DNA of 64,000 nt, from the NCBI RefSeq assembly GCF_028771845.1, contig NZ_CP118270.1:3906001-3970000 (forward strand), written 5' to 3'. Source of the stretch: Paenibacillus marchantiae (lineage in GTDB: Bacteria > Bacillota > Bacilli > Paenibacillales > Paenibacillaceae). Below are positions 35,479-45,300 of this stretch, one piece after another. Made by a program: the position numbers and the translations under genes. The stretch's first letter is position 1. Every line of letters starts with the position of its first letter. The notes beneath the pieces were generated by a model. The model ran no database searches. It worked only from the letters and a program-made list of their open reading frames with translations, and was not told the DNA's origin.

Positions 35479-38436
35479 TCAGCGATCCTCCCCGATCTGT
35501 AGAATGATATTCATGGTGACTCCCAGGACGGCGAGATATACGCCGAGGTCAAACAGCATCGCGGTTGCAAGTTCTGTTTCTCCGAGTATCGGAAGATCGA
35601 AATAACCAAAGGTCTGACTCAGGAAGGGTACGCCGAACAAAAACGAGCCTGCTCCAGTCAATAAGGCAATGCCCAGCCCGATGGCTGTCAAGGTGCGAAA
35701 ATCGATAGGTAACGCTTTACGTACAGTATCTGTACTGAACGCCAGCGCAATTAACACGAGACCAGCGGCGGTCACCAGACCGCCAATGAACCCGCCACCC
35801 GGGTTATGATGTCCTGCGAAGAACAGATGCAGCGCGAAGGTCAGAATGATAAAGACAACAACCTTGGTCGTTGTTTGCAACAACACATCGTTGCTTTGCA
35901 GTGGTACGGTATCCCAGGTTGATGAGCTACGTTCACGGTTGCCATACTTTTTCGTATTGTCCGCTTTGTCATCCGTATCTTCATCCGTTTCTTCAGTCTG
36001 TTCTTTCTTGCGGAATTTCAGTCTTGCGCCAAGGTCCCTCGCTTCAAGATTCAGATTAATCATGGAGTAGATGGACAACGAAGCTACCCCAAGTACCATA
36101 ATCTCCAGTAAGGTATCAAAACCACGGAAGTCCACCAGCAACACGTTGACGACATTTTTGCCGCCAGCCAGATTGTAACTTTCCTGAATGAAAAAGTCCG
36201 AAATGCTCTCGAGTGACGCGGTTCCGCTCGCAGCTAATGCAACAAAGGTCATGACCACGCCTACGGCAATGGCAACAATCATATTTACACTAAGATAGCT
36301 GCGGCTTGATTTGCCTCGTTGCAGTTCAGGCAGATGATAGAAGCAAAGCAGGAACAGTGCAACGGATACCGTTTCGACAATCATCTGGGTCAATGCCAGA
36401 TCCGGCGCTCGGAACAGCACGAACAGTAATGTGACGAGGTAACCCACTGCGCCTGTCATAATGACTGCGGATAGTCTGTTCTTGGCAAAAGGGATCGAAA
36501 CCGCTGATGCAATCAGTGCGAGGAGCAGTACTGCTTCATAGAAAGAAAAAGGGGCGTTGCCCTTGAAATTCCAGGTGATATTTTCCCCCGAGCGGAAAAA
36601 AGCATAAACCAGCAATGCAACGGTGAACGAGAAAATGTATACCAGGTAGTTACGAACCGAGCCATTCATATAGGCTTCCGTCCATTTGCGTGCATAATGC
36701 TGAAGGTTATCGAGTACGACATGGTACATATTGTTTATCGTTAACCCTTGTGGGTAATGCTCATAAATCGTTCTCCAGCGCGGCAGCAGTTTGTACAATG
36801 TAATACCGAGGGCGATTACACCAATGGTCATGATTAATTCTGGTGTGATGCCATGCCATAGAGAGAAGTGAACATCAAAGTGTTCATTTCCGTTCAACAG
36901 TGATGGAAGTACAGCAGCCATCGCCGGTTCAATTAATGATCCAGCCAGCAGATTCGGGAATAGACCGAATATGATCACGAGTATCCCGAGAATAACCGGA
37001 GGAATTAACATGCCAACGGGAGCTTCATGCAGCTTCTCGGCAGGGATCTCGCTGCGGGTGCGACCAAGGAACGTTTTGAACACAATAATAAGCGCATAGA
37101 TCAGAGTGAACACACTTGCGAGCCAGGCGAACACAGGCAAGAGTATGCTCCATGATCCGAGTCCAAAGATGCGGAGGTGTGTTACTTCCACCATAGCCTG
37201 GAAGAACAGCTCCTTGCTCAGAAATCCGTTAAACGGCGGAATTCCGGCCATGGCGAGTGCTCCGACGAGCGCTACCGTAAAGGTCACAGGCATAAATGAA
37301 GCAAGTCCGCCGAGTTTCCTTATATCCCGCGTGCCTGTCTCATGATCCACAATGCCTACGACCATGAACAGTGCCGCTTTGAAGGTAGCGTGATTGAACA
37401 GATGAAGCAGTGCTGCCGTAATGGCAACCGTGTACATCGCGGAGGATTCGCCATATCCGAAATAGATGGCCGCCGAGCCAACGCCGAGCAGGGACATGAT
37501 TAAACCAAGCTGTGAGATGGTAGAGTAGGCCAGGATCGCCTTAAGGTCATTTTTTTTCACGGCAAGGAATGATCCATAACACAGGGTGAGCAGTCCAACC
37601 CCGGTGACAAGCCAGAACCATAATCCCTGTCCACCAAAGATGGGTGTAAACCGGGCGACGACATACAGTCCCGCCTTGACCATGGTTGCCGAATGCAGAT
37701 AGGCGCTAACCGGTGTTGGAGCTTCCATGGCGTCAGGCAGCCATATGTGGAACGGGAACTGCGCCGATTTCGTAAAAGCACCGATCAGAATCAGCACAAG
37801 AGCGGGCAAGAATAGTGCACTATCCTGAATCTGTCCCCATTCCGTAATGGTTGCACGGATGCTGAACGTGCCTGTCATGAGATACATCAGCATGAATCCG
37901 GCAAGCATGGCGAATCCGCCAAATACGGTAATGAGGAACGATTTCTGTGCACCTGAGGTGGATTCTTTACGTTTGTAGTGAAAAGCGATCAGGAGAAAGG
38001 ACGTAATACTGGTCAACTCCCAGAATCCATACAACACAATCATATTGTCTGACAGCACCACGCCAAGCATGGCTCCCATAAACATCAGTAGATACAAATA
38101 AAAGCGGTTTAAGGCTTCTTTGGTATCCATGTAGAAAATGGAGTAGAGCACCACCAGTGTTCCTACACCGGTGATTAACAATGTCAGCAGCAAACTTAGA
38201 CCATCAAGATATAGATTAAATCCAATGTCCAGTGACGGAATCCAGGGGATATACCCAGATACCGTATTGCGCTGAGACACGGCGGGTACGAGGCTCGCAA
38301 AATAAACAAATAATAGGGCCGGGACAAGTAAAACCAGCCATCCCATATGTATTTTACGGAAGAAACGATGCAGCATGGCAAGTACAATACCAGCGGCAAA
38401 AGGCAGAATCACAGCAACATGAAGCAGGCTCAACAT
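35479..38436 (-). CDS. mrpA: Na+/H+ antiporter subunit A with fused subunit B
   Basis: The protein has 985 residues. Residues 1 to about 810 are MrpA, the NuoL-like subunit: FWELTSITSFLLIAFHYKRK with the membrane Glu, HSATMVKAGLYVVARFTP, and GIPPFNGFLSKELFFQA. An acidic cytoplasmic linker (about 812-848, with TEETDEDTDDKAD) leads to a C-terminal domain that matches MrpB: FFAGHHNPGGGFIGGLVTAA, then helices to the end. In Bacillus mrpB is a separate gene, and no separate mrpB exists here, so the operon is mrp(AB)CDEFG. It encodes the Mrp sodium/proton antiporter used in salt and alkali tolerance and pH control. Confidence 0.94.
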   Translation of the reverse strand: MLSLLHVAVILPFAAGIVLAMLHRFFRKIHMGWLVLLVPALLFVYFASLVPAVSQRNTVSGYIPWIPSLDIGFNLYLDGLSLLLTLLITGVGTLVVLYSIFYMDTKEALNRFYLYLLMFMGAMLGVVLSDNMIVLYGFWELTSITSFLLIAFHYKRKESTSGAQKSFLITVFGGFAMLAGFMLMYLMTGTFSIRATITEWGQIQDSALFLPALVLILIGAFTKSAQFPFHIWLPDAMEAPTPVSAYLHSATMVKAGLYVVARFTPIFGGQGLWFWLVTGVGLLTLCYGSFLAVKKNDLKAILAYSTISQLGLIMSLLGVGSAAIYFGYGESSAMYTVAITAALLHLFNHATFKAALFMVVGIVDHETGTRDIRKLGGLASFMPVTFTVALVGALAMAGIPPFNGFLSKELFFQAMVEVTHLRIFGLGSWSILLPVFAWLASVFTLIYALIIVFKTFLGRTRSEIPAEKLHEAPVGMLIPPVILGILVIIFGLFPNLLAGSLIEPAMAAVLPSLLNGNEHFDVHFSLWHGITPELIMTIGVIALGITLYKLLPRWRTIYEHYPQGLTINNMYHVVLDNLQHYARKWTEAYMNGSVRNYLVYIFSFTVALLVYAFFRSGENITWNFKGNAPFSFYEAVLLLALIASAVSIPFAKNRLSAVIMTGAVGYLVTLLFVLFRAPDLALTQMIVETVSVALFLLCFYHLPELQRGKSSRSYLSVNMIVAIAVGVVMTFVALAASGTASLESISDFFIQESYNLAGGKNVVNVLLVDFRGFDTLLEIMVLGVASLSIYSMINLNLEARDLGARLKFRKKEQTEETDEDTDDKADNTKKYGNRERSSSTWDTVPLQSNDVLLQTTTKVVVFIILTFALHLFFAGHHNPGGGFIGGLVTAAGLVLIALAFSTDTVRKALPIDFRTLTAIGLGIALLTGAGSFLFGVPFLSQTFGYFDLPILGETELATAMLFDLGVYLAVLGVTMNIILQIGEDR

Positions 38437-38735
38437 TACACCCCCAATGACTGAATTTCTAAAGCTCTTTGTTGTGGCAAACCGTGCTCATATGGCTCTG
38501 TGAGCATGCTTGCTCTCTATATTCATAACCCAAGTATGTATATACAGAATCGTGACTATTCTTTGAATGGAAGAAACAAGGTGCGAATAGCGTTCCCATA
38601 TTGTATGGAAATGTATAATGAAAAAAGACATTATTTCCGATAAAGATGAAAACGAATAGGTGACATCCCGTAGTTCTTAACAGCATGAATGATGTTGAAA
38701 AAAGCAAGCTGGTTTCACCGTTATTGGAGGAAGTT
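38437..38735. other. Divergent promoter region of mrp and a diguanylate cyclase gene
   Basis: A 299-base AT-rich spacer between the mrp operon (minus) and the GGDEF gene (plus). TGCTCA at 38487-38492 pairs with TGAGCA at 38501-38506, a short hairpin. I found no confident -35/-10 pair on either strand. Confidence 0.4.
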
Positions 38736-40382
38736 ATGTCATTCAAGCTTAAAACTGTTCTCACCATGACCTTCGCTGTGTTATCCCTGTTGGTTACACT
38801 CACGATTGGTTATATTCTAAGTCAAAAATCATCCATAGCTGTCGAAACGGAGATTGGTCATGCCCTCATCAGCACGGCTTCTCAGACTTCAGACAAGCTG
38901 GATCGCTTCATGTGGTCGCGTTCAGGAGAATTGGATCTTCTGGGCCGAATGATTGCTCTAGAGGACCGCTTCGAGCCTGCCGAAATGCAGATGCTGCTGA
39001 ATCAGCTTCAAGATAGCTTTCCCACATTCTCATGGGTTGGATTCATGAATCCCGAAGGAAAAGTGCTGGCTTCCACAGAAGGCATATTGCGTGGTGAAAA
39101 TTTATCGGAACGACCTGTGTATCAGGAGGGAATCAAGGGTAAATTTATCGGAGATGTCCATGATGCAGTCCTTCTGGCGAAGCTGCTTCCGAACCCAACC
39201 GGCGAACCACTGCAATTTGTTGATATCAGCTTTCCGGTGAAATACAAGAACGGAGAGATTGCTGGCGTGCTTGCCGCACATTTGAGCTGGGCCTGGGCGA
39301 AGGAAATGGAGGAAAGTGTCCTGGAGCCGCTGAAACATGAGGAAAAGGACATCGAGATGTTTATTGTCAGTCAAAAGGAAAATACGGTGCTGCTTGGTCC
39401 AAAAGAATGGATTGGTCGTCCTTTAAAGCTATCGGGCATTGAATGGGCAAGACTGAACAAAAGCAGCTGGTCCATAGAAGAATGGCCGGATGGAAAAGAA
39501 TATGTAACAGGATTTGCTACTAGCCAAGGGCATTTGGACTATCCGGGTCTGGGGTGGACGGTGGTTATTCGTCAGCTCAAGTCAGCAGCGTTTGCTTCCG
39601 TGACCGACATGCTTTGGTTCAATGTGTGGGCAGGGCTCTCGGTTACGGTGCTATTTGCACTGATTGGCTGGCTGATCTCCCGCCAGATCTCGGCCCCGAT
39701 TGCACGGCTAACTCAAGTGGCGAATCGGCTTGGTGCTGGAGAGCAAGTACAGATTCCAGAAAATCGAGGCTTTAGGGAAATCGAAGTACTGTCACGTTCA
39801 CTGGGAGATATGTTGACTTCGCTAACGAATAAAGATTCGGAACTGGTTGTTATGCAGAATCTGGCCCATTACGACCAATTGACCGGACTACCGAACCGAA
39901 CAGCGCTCGAGCTCTATCTGGAAGAATCCTTGGAGATGGAAAGTGAAAATCACACATTAACATTCCTTTACCTTGATCTGGATGGATTCAAAAGTGTGAA
40001 TGATACGCTTGGGCATCAGACCGGAGATGTTCTGCTGAAGAAAGTGGCTCAGCGTTTGACCAGTCTCAGTCATGATATGGGCATCACGGTAAGGCTTGGT
40101 GGAGATGAGTTCCTCATTGTGCTTCGCTCTGTGGGAAGCAATCCAAGAGAAGAAGCTCGTACCTATGCAGAAGATATCATCCAGAGCCTGAATAAGCCGT
40201 TTATTATTGAATATGAGCGAATTCATATCGGCTGCAGCATTGGAGGAGCTGAGTATCCTACGAACAGTGGCAATCCGAGTGAAATTATCCGCATGGCAGA
40301 TGAGGCGTTGTATGAATCGAAACGTGCGGGCAAAAATAGAATGACATTCTATCCAGAATTGAAGAACACAGTTAGAGAATAA
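38736..40382 (+). CDS. Membrane diguanylate cyclase (Cache-HAMP-GGDEF)
   Basis: The protein has 548 residues. Helix 1 (about 9-28) is followed by an extracytoplasmic Cache-type sensor (about 30-285) and helix 2 (about 297-315). A HAMP segment (SRQISAPIARLTQVANRLGA) and a GGDEF domain (about 380-540) follow, with LAHYDQLTGLPNRTALELYL and an intact LGGDEFLIVL. It should make cyclic di-GMP in response to an external signal. No RxxD inhibitory site is evident ahead of GGDEF. TTGGAGGAAG fixes ATG 38736; the frame opens earlier at 38685. No EAL domain is present. Confidence 0.9.
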   Translation: MSFKLKTVLTMTFAVLSLLVTLTIGYILSQKSSIAVETEIGHALISTASQTSDKLDRFMWSRSGELDLLGRMIALEDRFEPAEMQMLLNQLQDSFPTFSWVGFMNPEGKVLASTEGILRGENLSERPVYQEGIKGKFIGDVHDAVLLAKLLPNPTGEPLQFVDISFPVKYKNGEIAGVLAAHLSWAWAKEMEESVLEPLKHEEKDIEMFIVSQKENTVLLGPKEWIGRPLKLSGIEWARLNKSSWSIEEWPDGKEYVTGFATSQGHLDYPGLGWTVVIRQLKSAAFASVTDMLWFNVWAGLSVTVLFALIGWLISRQISAPIARLTQVANRLGAGEQVQIPENRGFREIEVLSRSLGDMLTSLTNKDSELVVMQNLAHYDQLTGLPNRTALELYLEESLEMESENHTLTFLYLDLDGFKSVNDTLGHQTGDVLLKKVAQRLTSLSHDMGITVRLGGDEFLIVLRSVGSNPREEARTYAEDIIQSLNKPFIIEYERIHIGCSIGGAEYPTNSGNPSEIIRMADEALYESKRAGKNRMTFYPELKNTVRE

Positions 40383-40434
40383 TATAATATAAAGTAAGAG
40401 TTAACTGATCCGCATACAGGCAAGGAGCGATGAG

Positions 40435-40956
40435 ATGTCTGGAAAATATACCAATGTACCCTATGGTTATGAACCGCCCCCGGCTACCCGGAAAGGCACG
40501 CTGATTTTCTATGATTCATTTGAACACGTAACGGATCAACAGCTTGAACGCGCCGCTGCTATTGCGGACAAACGTTCTTTTGTGCAACTTGTGCTCTATC
40601 CGCTGCATGAGAATACAGTGAAGCGGATGAGCAAGGATGGTGTGCAGCCTTTTTACAAAAGGGAAGATCGTCTTCATGACTGGAGAAGGGAGTATGCATC
40701 CTCCCGCATACGGGTGGAAGGCTGGGAAGGCAAGAGAAAGAAGTATACGCCGATCGAAGCAGCCCTGCGTCATATGGCAGAAGAATATCCAGCTCCCCAT
40801 TTCCTATACCTCACGGTAGAGATGGCAAATCAGTTCGCATCATTTGATTCGTTCAAAGATTGGATTAAGGAAGTACGTCTGATTATTGATGGAGATGCCG
40901 TTAAGCTCCACCCGAAGCTGGAGCAAAATGCACATCGCTGGGAATGGGCAGAGTGA
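40435..40956 (+). CDS. Conserved-looking hypothetical protein
   Basis: The protein has 173 soluble residues and I recognise no family. It starts MSGKYTNVPYGYEPPPATRK, then has an alternating strand/helix pattern (TLIFYDSFEHV, FVQLVLYPLHENTVKRM, HFLYLTVEMANQFASF) suggestive of an alpha/beta fold, with a basic middle (DWRREYASSRIRVEGWEGKR). AAGGAGCG precedes ATG 40435. It lies 52 bases after the Cache-GGDEF gene on the same strand and is followed by a terminator, so the two probably share a transcript. Confidence 0.7.
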   Translation: MSGKYTNVPYGYEPPPATRKGTLIFYDSFEHVTDQQLERAAAIADKRSFVQLVLYPLHENTVKRMSKDGVQPFYKREDRLHDWRREYASSRIRVEGWEGKRKKYTPIEAALRHMAEEYPAPHFLYLTVEMANQFASFDSFKDWIKEVRLIIDGDAVKLHPKLEQNAHRWEWAE

Positions 40957-40987
40957 ACCAATATATTCGGAGTGACGATTAGCGTTA

Positions 40988-41038
40988 AAAAAAGTAGTGC
41001 TGTACAGCCGGATTCCCGGTGAACAGCACTACTTTTTT
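40988..41038. terminator. Bidirectional terminator between convergent genes
   Basis: AAAAAAGTAGTGCTGT (40988-41003) pairs perfectly with ACAGCACTACTTTTTT (41023-41038), with CCGG/CCGG pairing in the loop. Confidence 0.88.
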
Positions 41039-41054
41039 GCGTTTTTTTGGAGGA

Positions 41055-42173
41055 TTAAACCAAATCAAGGGACGTCATCGTTTTATTTTTCCCCGTTCGT
41101 TTGGCGGCATAGAGACATGCATCCACTTCCTCAAACAGCTTGTCCTTGGACAGATGAGCGCTGTAGCTTTTAAGTCCGACACTTACCGTAATATATTGCC
41201 CTTCAAGCTCCAGATGAACGAGACGAGCAATCTTCTTGCGGATCTGCTCCACCAAGGCATAAGCCTGCTCGAAGGGTTGCTCAAACATTAACAGTGCAAA
41301 TTCTTCTCCACCATAACGCGCCGCGATATCGCTTGATGTGATGTTCTCCTGAATGATCAGAGAGACTCTCTCCAGAATGGTGTCTCCCACCCGATGCCCA
41401 TATGTATCATTAATTGACTTGAAGTTGTCAATATCAATCAGAGCTAAATGTAGACTCATGCCATTATTGGCATACTCAAACGCTTTTTCATAGTAGTCCT
41501 TAAAGGAGCTTTGATTATACAGATTGGTTAACCCGTCTGTCTTGGACTGCTTGCTCATAATTGCGTTTCGCACAATCAGATCCTGCTTGGCAAGCATACT
41601 GGCCTGAAGATCATCCAGTACCTCGACGCCGCTCGTAACAATCAATTGTGCAACATATGTACCTACAATGAGAAAAGCCGGAATGGAAACCATATCAAAC
41701 GAAGATAAGTACAGCCGATAGGCTGGGTCGCAGAGTACGATGACATAGCCAATCATCTGCATGAGGCATACCGTCCATACCCGTTTCTTGTTGAAAAACA
41801 GTACCGAAGCAAAGATCGGCAACAGACATATGGCCAGTATAATGCGAATGTCGTAATTGACACGTATGATGGTCCAGGCAATCACTGTGCTGGCCACGGA
41901 CATGGAATAGAAGGAGAACGAACTGAAACGGCGTTCCACCCAACTGGCGATCAGAATGGCGAAAGCGCTGGCTAATGTAGGCAAAAATAATACATGAATC
42001 ATGAAATCTTCTGGAGTGCGATCATAATCGAGAAACAGAAAGCAGCCTATTTGAATGACAACATGCGTTAATACGACGACCCAGTAAGCACGAAGCATTT
42101 TTTTGATCCATTTGGAATGCTTGAATTCGTACTCGGTTGGGATATGGTTGCTATGTAAGTTGGGACTCTTCAA
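41055..42173 (-). CDS. Membrane diguanylate cyclase (multi-helix sensor, GGEEF)
   Basis: The protein has 372 residues. Six predicted helices (about 27-190) form a membrane sensor without a large outer loop. A coiled linker (about 195-215) leads to a GGDEF domain with DGLTNLYNQSSFKDYYEKAF, LALIDIDNFKSINDTYGHRV and the active motif YGGEEFALL. It should synthesise cyclic di-GMP. The start is TTG 42173 with weak Shine-Dalgarno text; an internal ATG at residue 26 (MLRAYWVV) is an alternative. It is divergent from the DUF11 locus, about 226 bases away. Confidence 0.87.
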   Translation of the reverse strand: MKSPNLHSNHIPTEYEFKHSKWIKKMLRAYWVVVLTHVVIQIGCFLFLDYDRTPEDFMIHVLFLPTLASAFAILIASWVERRFSSFSFYSMSVASTVIAWTIIRVNYDIRIILAICLLPIFASVLFFNKKRVWTVCLMQMIGYVIVLCDPAYRLYLSSFDMVSIPAFLIVGTYVAQLIVTSGVEVLDDLQASMLAKQDLIVRNAIMSKQSKTDGLTNLYNQSSFKDYYEKAFEYANNGMSLHLALIDIDNFKSINDTYGHRVGDTILERVSLIIQENITSSDIAARYGGEEFALLMFEQPFEQAYALVEQIRKKIARLVHLELEGQYITVSVGLKSYSAHLSKDKLFEEVDACLYAAKRTGKNKTMTSLDLV

Positions 42174-42399
42174 TATATCACCGCTGACTGCATCATAATA
42201 ATACGACAGGCATTGCTCTCGTATGTTTTAATTATAAAACACATTGCACGAAACGCAAATCATTTAATTTTAATATGAAAACAAAGCTTACATAAAAGCG
42301 CATAAAGTTCTTATAGAGGACAAACAAAAATCTGAAATAGGCTCATAGACTGTGTAAGAAGGCTCCAATTCATATGATTCCAATTAAGATGAAGGGGAG

Positions 42400-45300
42400 G
42401 TGAGATCAATTCCTCTTGTCGTTCGTTCAACCGTTAATGCTACGGGAGCAATTACATTTACAGGTAACACGCTTGGACTGAGTCGTTCGGACACAGCCGG
42501 AGTACCCGGAACACAGGACAGTATTGGAGCTTTTACGACAACCAACGCTTCCGTCCAGTACGGAACCTATCCGCTAGGAACCACGAGCCTGTATCAGAGC
42601 AACAGTTCAGCGGCAATACTCGTTCTTCCTGCTGGCAGCACTGTCTTGTATGCAGAATTGATCTGGGGTGGAAGTTACATCAATGGGACAGTCAATCTGA
42701 GTGCTGCAATCAATAATCCGGTTACGTTTACTACACCAGCAGGTACATCCAGTGTTACTCCTGATCCAGCTACTTATAATCAATTTGATCTGGGGAACGG
42801 CGCTGCCGGCTATGTGCGTTCAGCCAATGTTACTTCGCTTGTACAAAATGGGGGAGCGGGTACATATACCACCGGAGCAGTTGTAGGAACGATTGTCATC
42901 ACTAATGATGCTACAGCCAATCATGCAGGCTGGACACTTGGAGTCATTTATCAGAACCCCAGCCTGCCCTTTCGCAACATGTCCTTACGTGCAGGTGGAG
43001 TACTCGTCCAGTCTACATCGGCGCCAGTTGTTACCACACTGACTGGATTTGCTACTCCGCTTTCGGGTGCATTGGGAGGCAGAGCCCTGTTCAGTGCACA
43101 GGAAGGGGACGCGAACCGGACCGGGGATCAGGCATTATTCGGGCCAACCTCGGCAACTTCGGTTGCCTTGTCCGGACCAAACAATCTGGCTGCAAACTTT
43201 TTTGCTTCTCAAATCAACGGCGATACAGGAACCCTTAATACAACAGGGACTTTCGGAACGCGGAACCAGACGAACGGGGCTCCGGGCACCAATATTATCG
43301 GCGGACGTCAAGGCTGGGATATTACTAATGTGGATGTGTCATCGAGACTAATCAATAACCAGTCTTCTGCGGTGTTGACGTTAACGACCTCCGGGGATGC
43401 ATACATTGTCAATGCCAATGCGATTCAGGTTGATATCAATGCACCCAAAATTACAGTGGCCAAAGCATCCGTTGCCTCTGGTGCGGTAGCGGGGGATAGC
43501 ATTCTTTATACCGTTACTGTCAGCAATGCAGGTACAGCCAGTGCGGCCAGCGTTGTTCTATCCGATTCATTGCCTGTAGGGCTCACCTTCATTCCAGGGA
43601 GTGTAACGGTCGCTGGTGTGTCCCGCCCAACACTCGATGTGACCGCCGGCATTCCACTTGGTTCATTAAATCTATCCAACAGTATCGTTGTAACCTATCG
43701 TGCGCTCATTGGCCAGGATGCAAGCATACTGCAATTGGTGAATTCAGCGAATGCCGCCTTTACGTTCCAAAGTGTGGCAGGGGGCTCAGTGATTACGGGA
43801 GTCATTCCGTCCAATAACTCTACACTTCCTGTCTATTCACCAAACCTGTCCATTGTGAAGTCGGCGAGCACAACCAACGCCACAGTAGGTGACCAGGTCA
43901 CGTATACGCTTCAGGTGAACAATGGGGGGAATGTTTCTGCCAACGTTACATTAACGGATAACATCCCGAGCGGCAGCTCGTACGTAGCGGGCAGCTTCCG
44001 ACTAAATGGAAATGTGATTGCTGGTGCTAATCCCGCGACTGGCGTTAATCTGGGGAGCCTCGCGGCAGGAAGTACAAATACCGTAACCTTCCAGGTACTC
44101 GTAACAAGCTTGCCTACGCCTCCGACCCTTGTGGATCAAGCCACGGCCACCTATTCCTTTAACTCTCCTGATGGTCGGACTATTAACGGCACAGTAGCTT
44201 CGAACACCTTGACGATTCCCGTCACATTGCCCAATGTAACCACGGTAAAATCGGCATCGGTCACGGATGTTGCAGTTGGGGAGACGTTTACGTACACCAT
44301 CGTTACTACCAACAGTGGTATCCAAGTGATTAACAATGTGGTGCTCACGGATGCTATCCCTGTTGGAACCACATTTGTAGCGGGCAGTGTGATCGTCAGA
44401 GGAACTGTCGTACCATCAGCCAATCCGAGCAGTGGAATTTCGCTAGGAACGTTGGCAGCAGGAAGTTCCGCGTCGGTGACGTTTCAGGTTAATGTGCAGT
44501 CCCTGCCTGCTTCAAGTTCGTTAGTTAACCGTGCCGTAGTGTCTTATAGCTCGGGTTCGTTCACGGGGATTTCCAACTCCAATTCCATTACAACCCCTGT
44601 ATACCAGGCGGCAATCGGCATTAACAAGTTGGCGAGCGAAACCAATGCGACACTAGGGGATCAGATTTCATACACACTTGTGGTAACGAACAACGGAACC
44701 ATAGCGACTCAAGTAAATATAACCGATACGATACCATCAGGCCTGACATTTAACCCGGATTCGGTAACCGTGAATGGTACTGCGCGTCCTGGGACCAATC
44801 CATTAACCGGAATAACGTTGGGGGGTCTGCTGCCAGGAGCAACATCAACGATTGTGTTCCGAACTTCACTCACTACACTCCCATCACCGCCAACACTAGA
44901 GAATCAGGGGGCCGCTAGTTACACGTACCAGCTTCCGAGTGGACGAAATCTTTCAGGAAGCAGTTTGTCCAATGTCGTTCGTATACCTGCATCAAGCCCC
45001 AATATATTGATTAGCAAAACAGTAAGTACGCCGGACGCTACCGTAGGGGATGTACTTACCTATACGGTTGTTGCAACAAATGCTGGGAGCAGTGCGGTAC
45101 AAAATCTGGTGATCTCGGATACGCCAACCGGTTCGGAATTCGTCTCCGGCAGTGTCACTATTAATGGAGCTGCTGCAAGGAATGCAAGTCCGCTTTCGGG
45201 CATTGCTGTCGGTGCATTGAACAGTTCAAGCAGCGTTACGGTGACCTATCAAACAAGAGTGACATCCGTTCCGTCCACAGGTTCAGTCAGCAACCGGGCA

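Noticed and set aside
42240-42399. Possible sporulation sigma-K or sigma-E promoter before the DUF11 gene
   Set aside because: CATA-type -10 candidates exist (42301, 42344), but none has a convincing -35 at the right distance.
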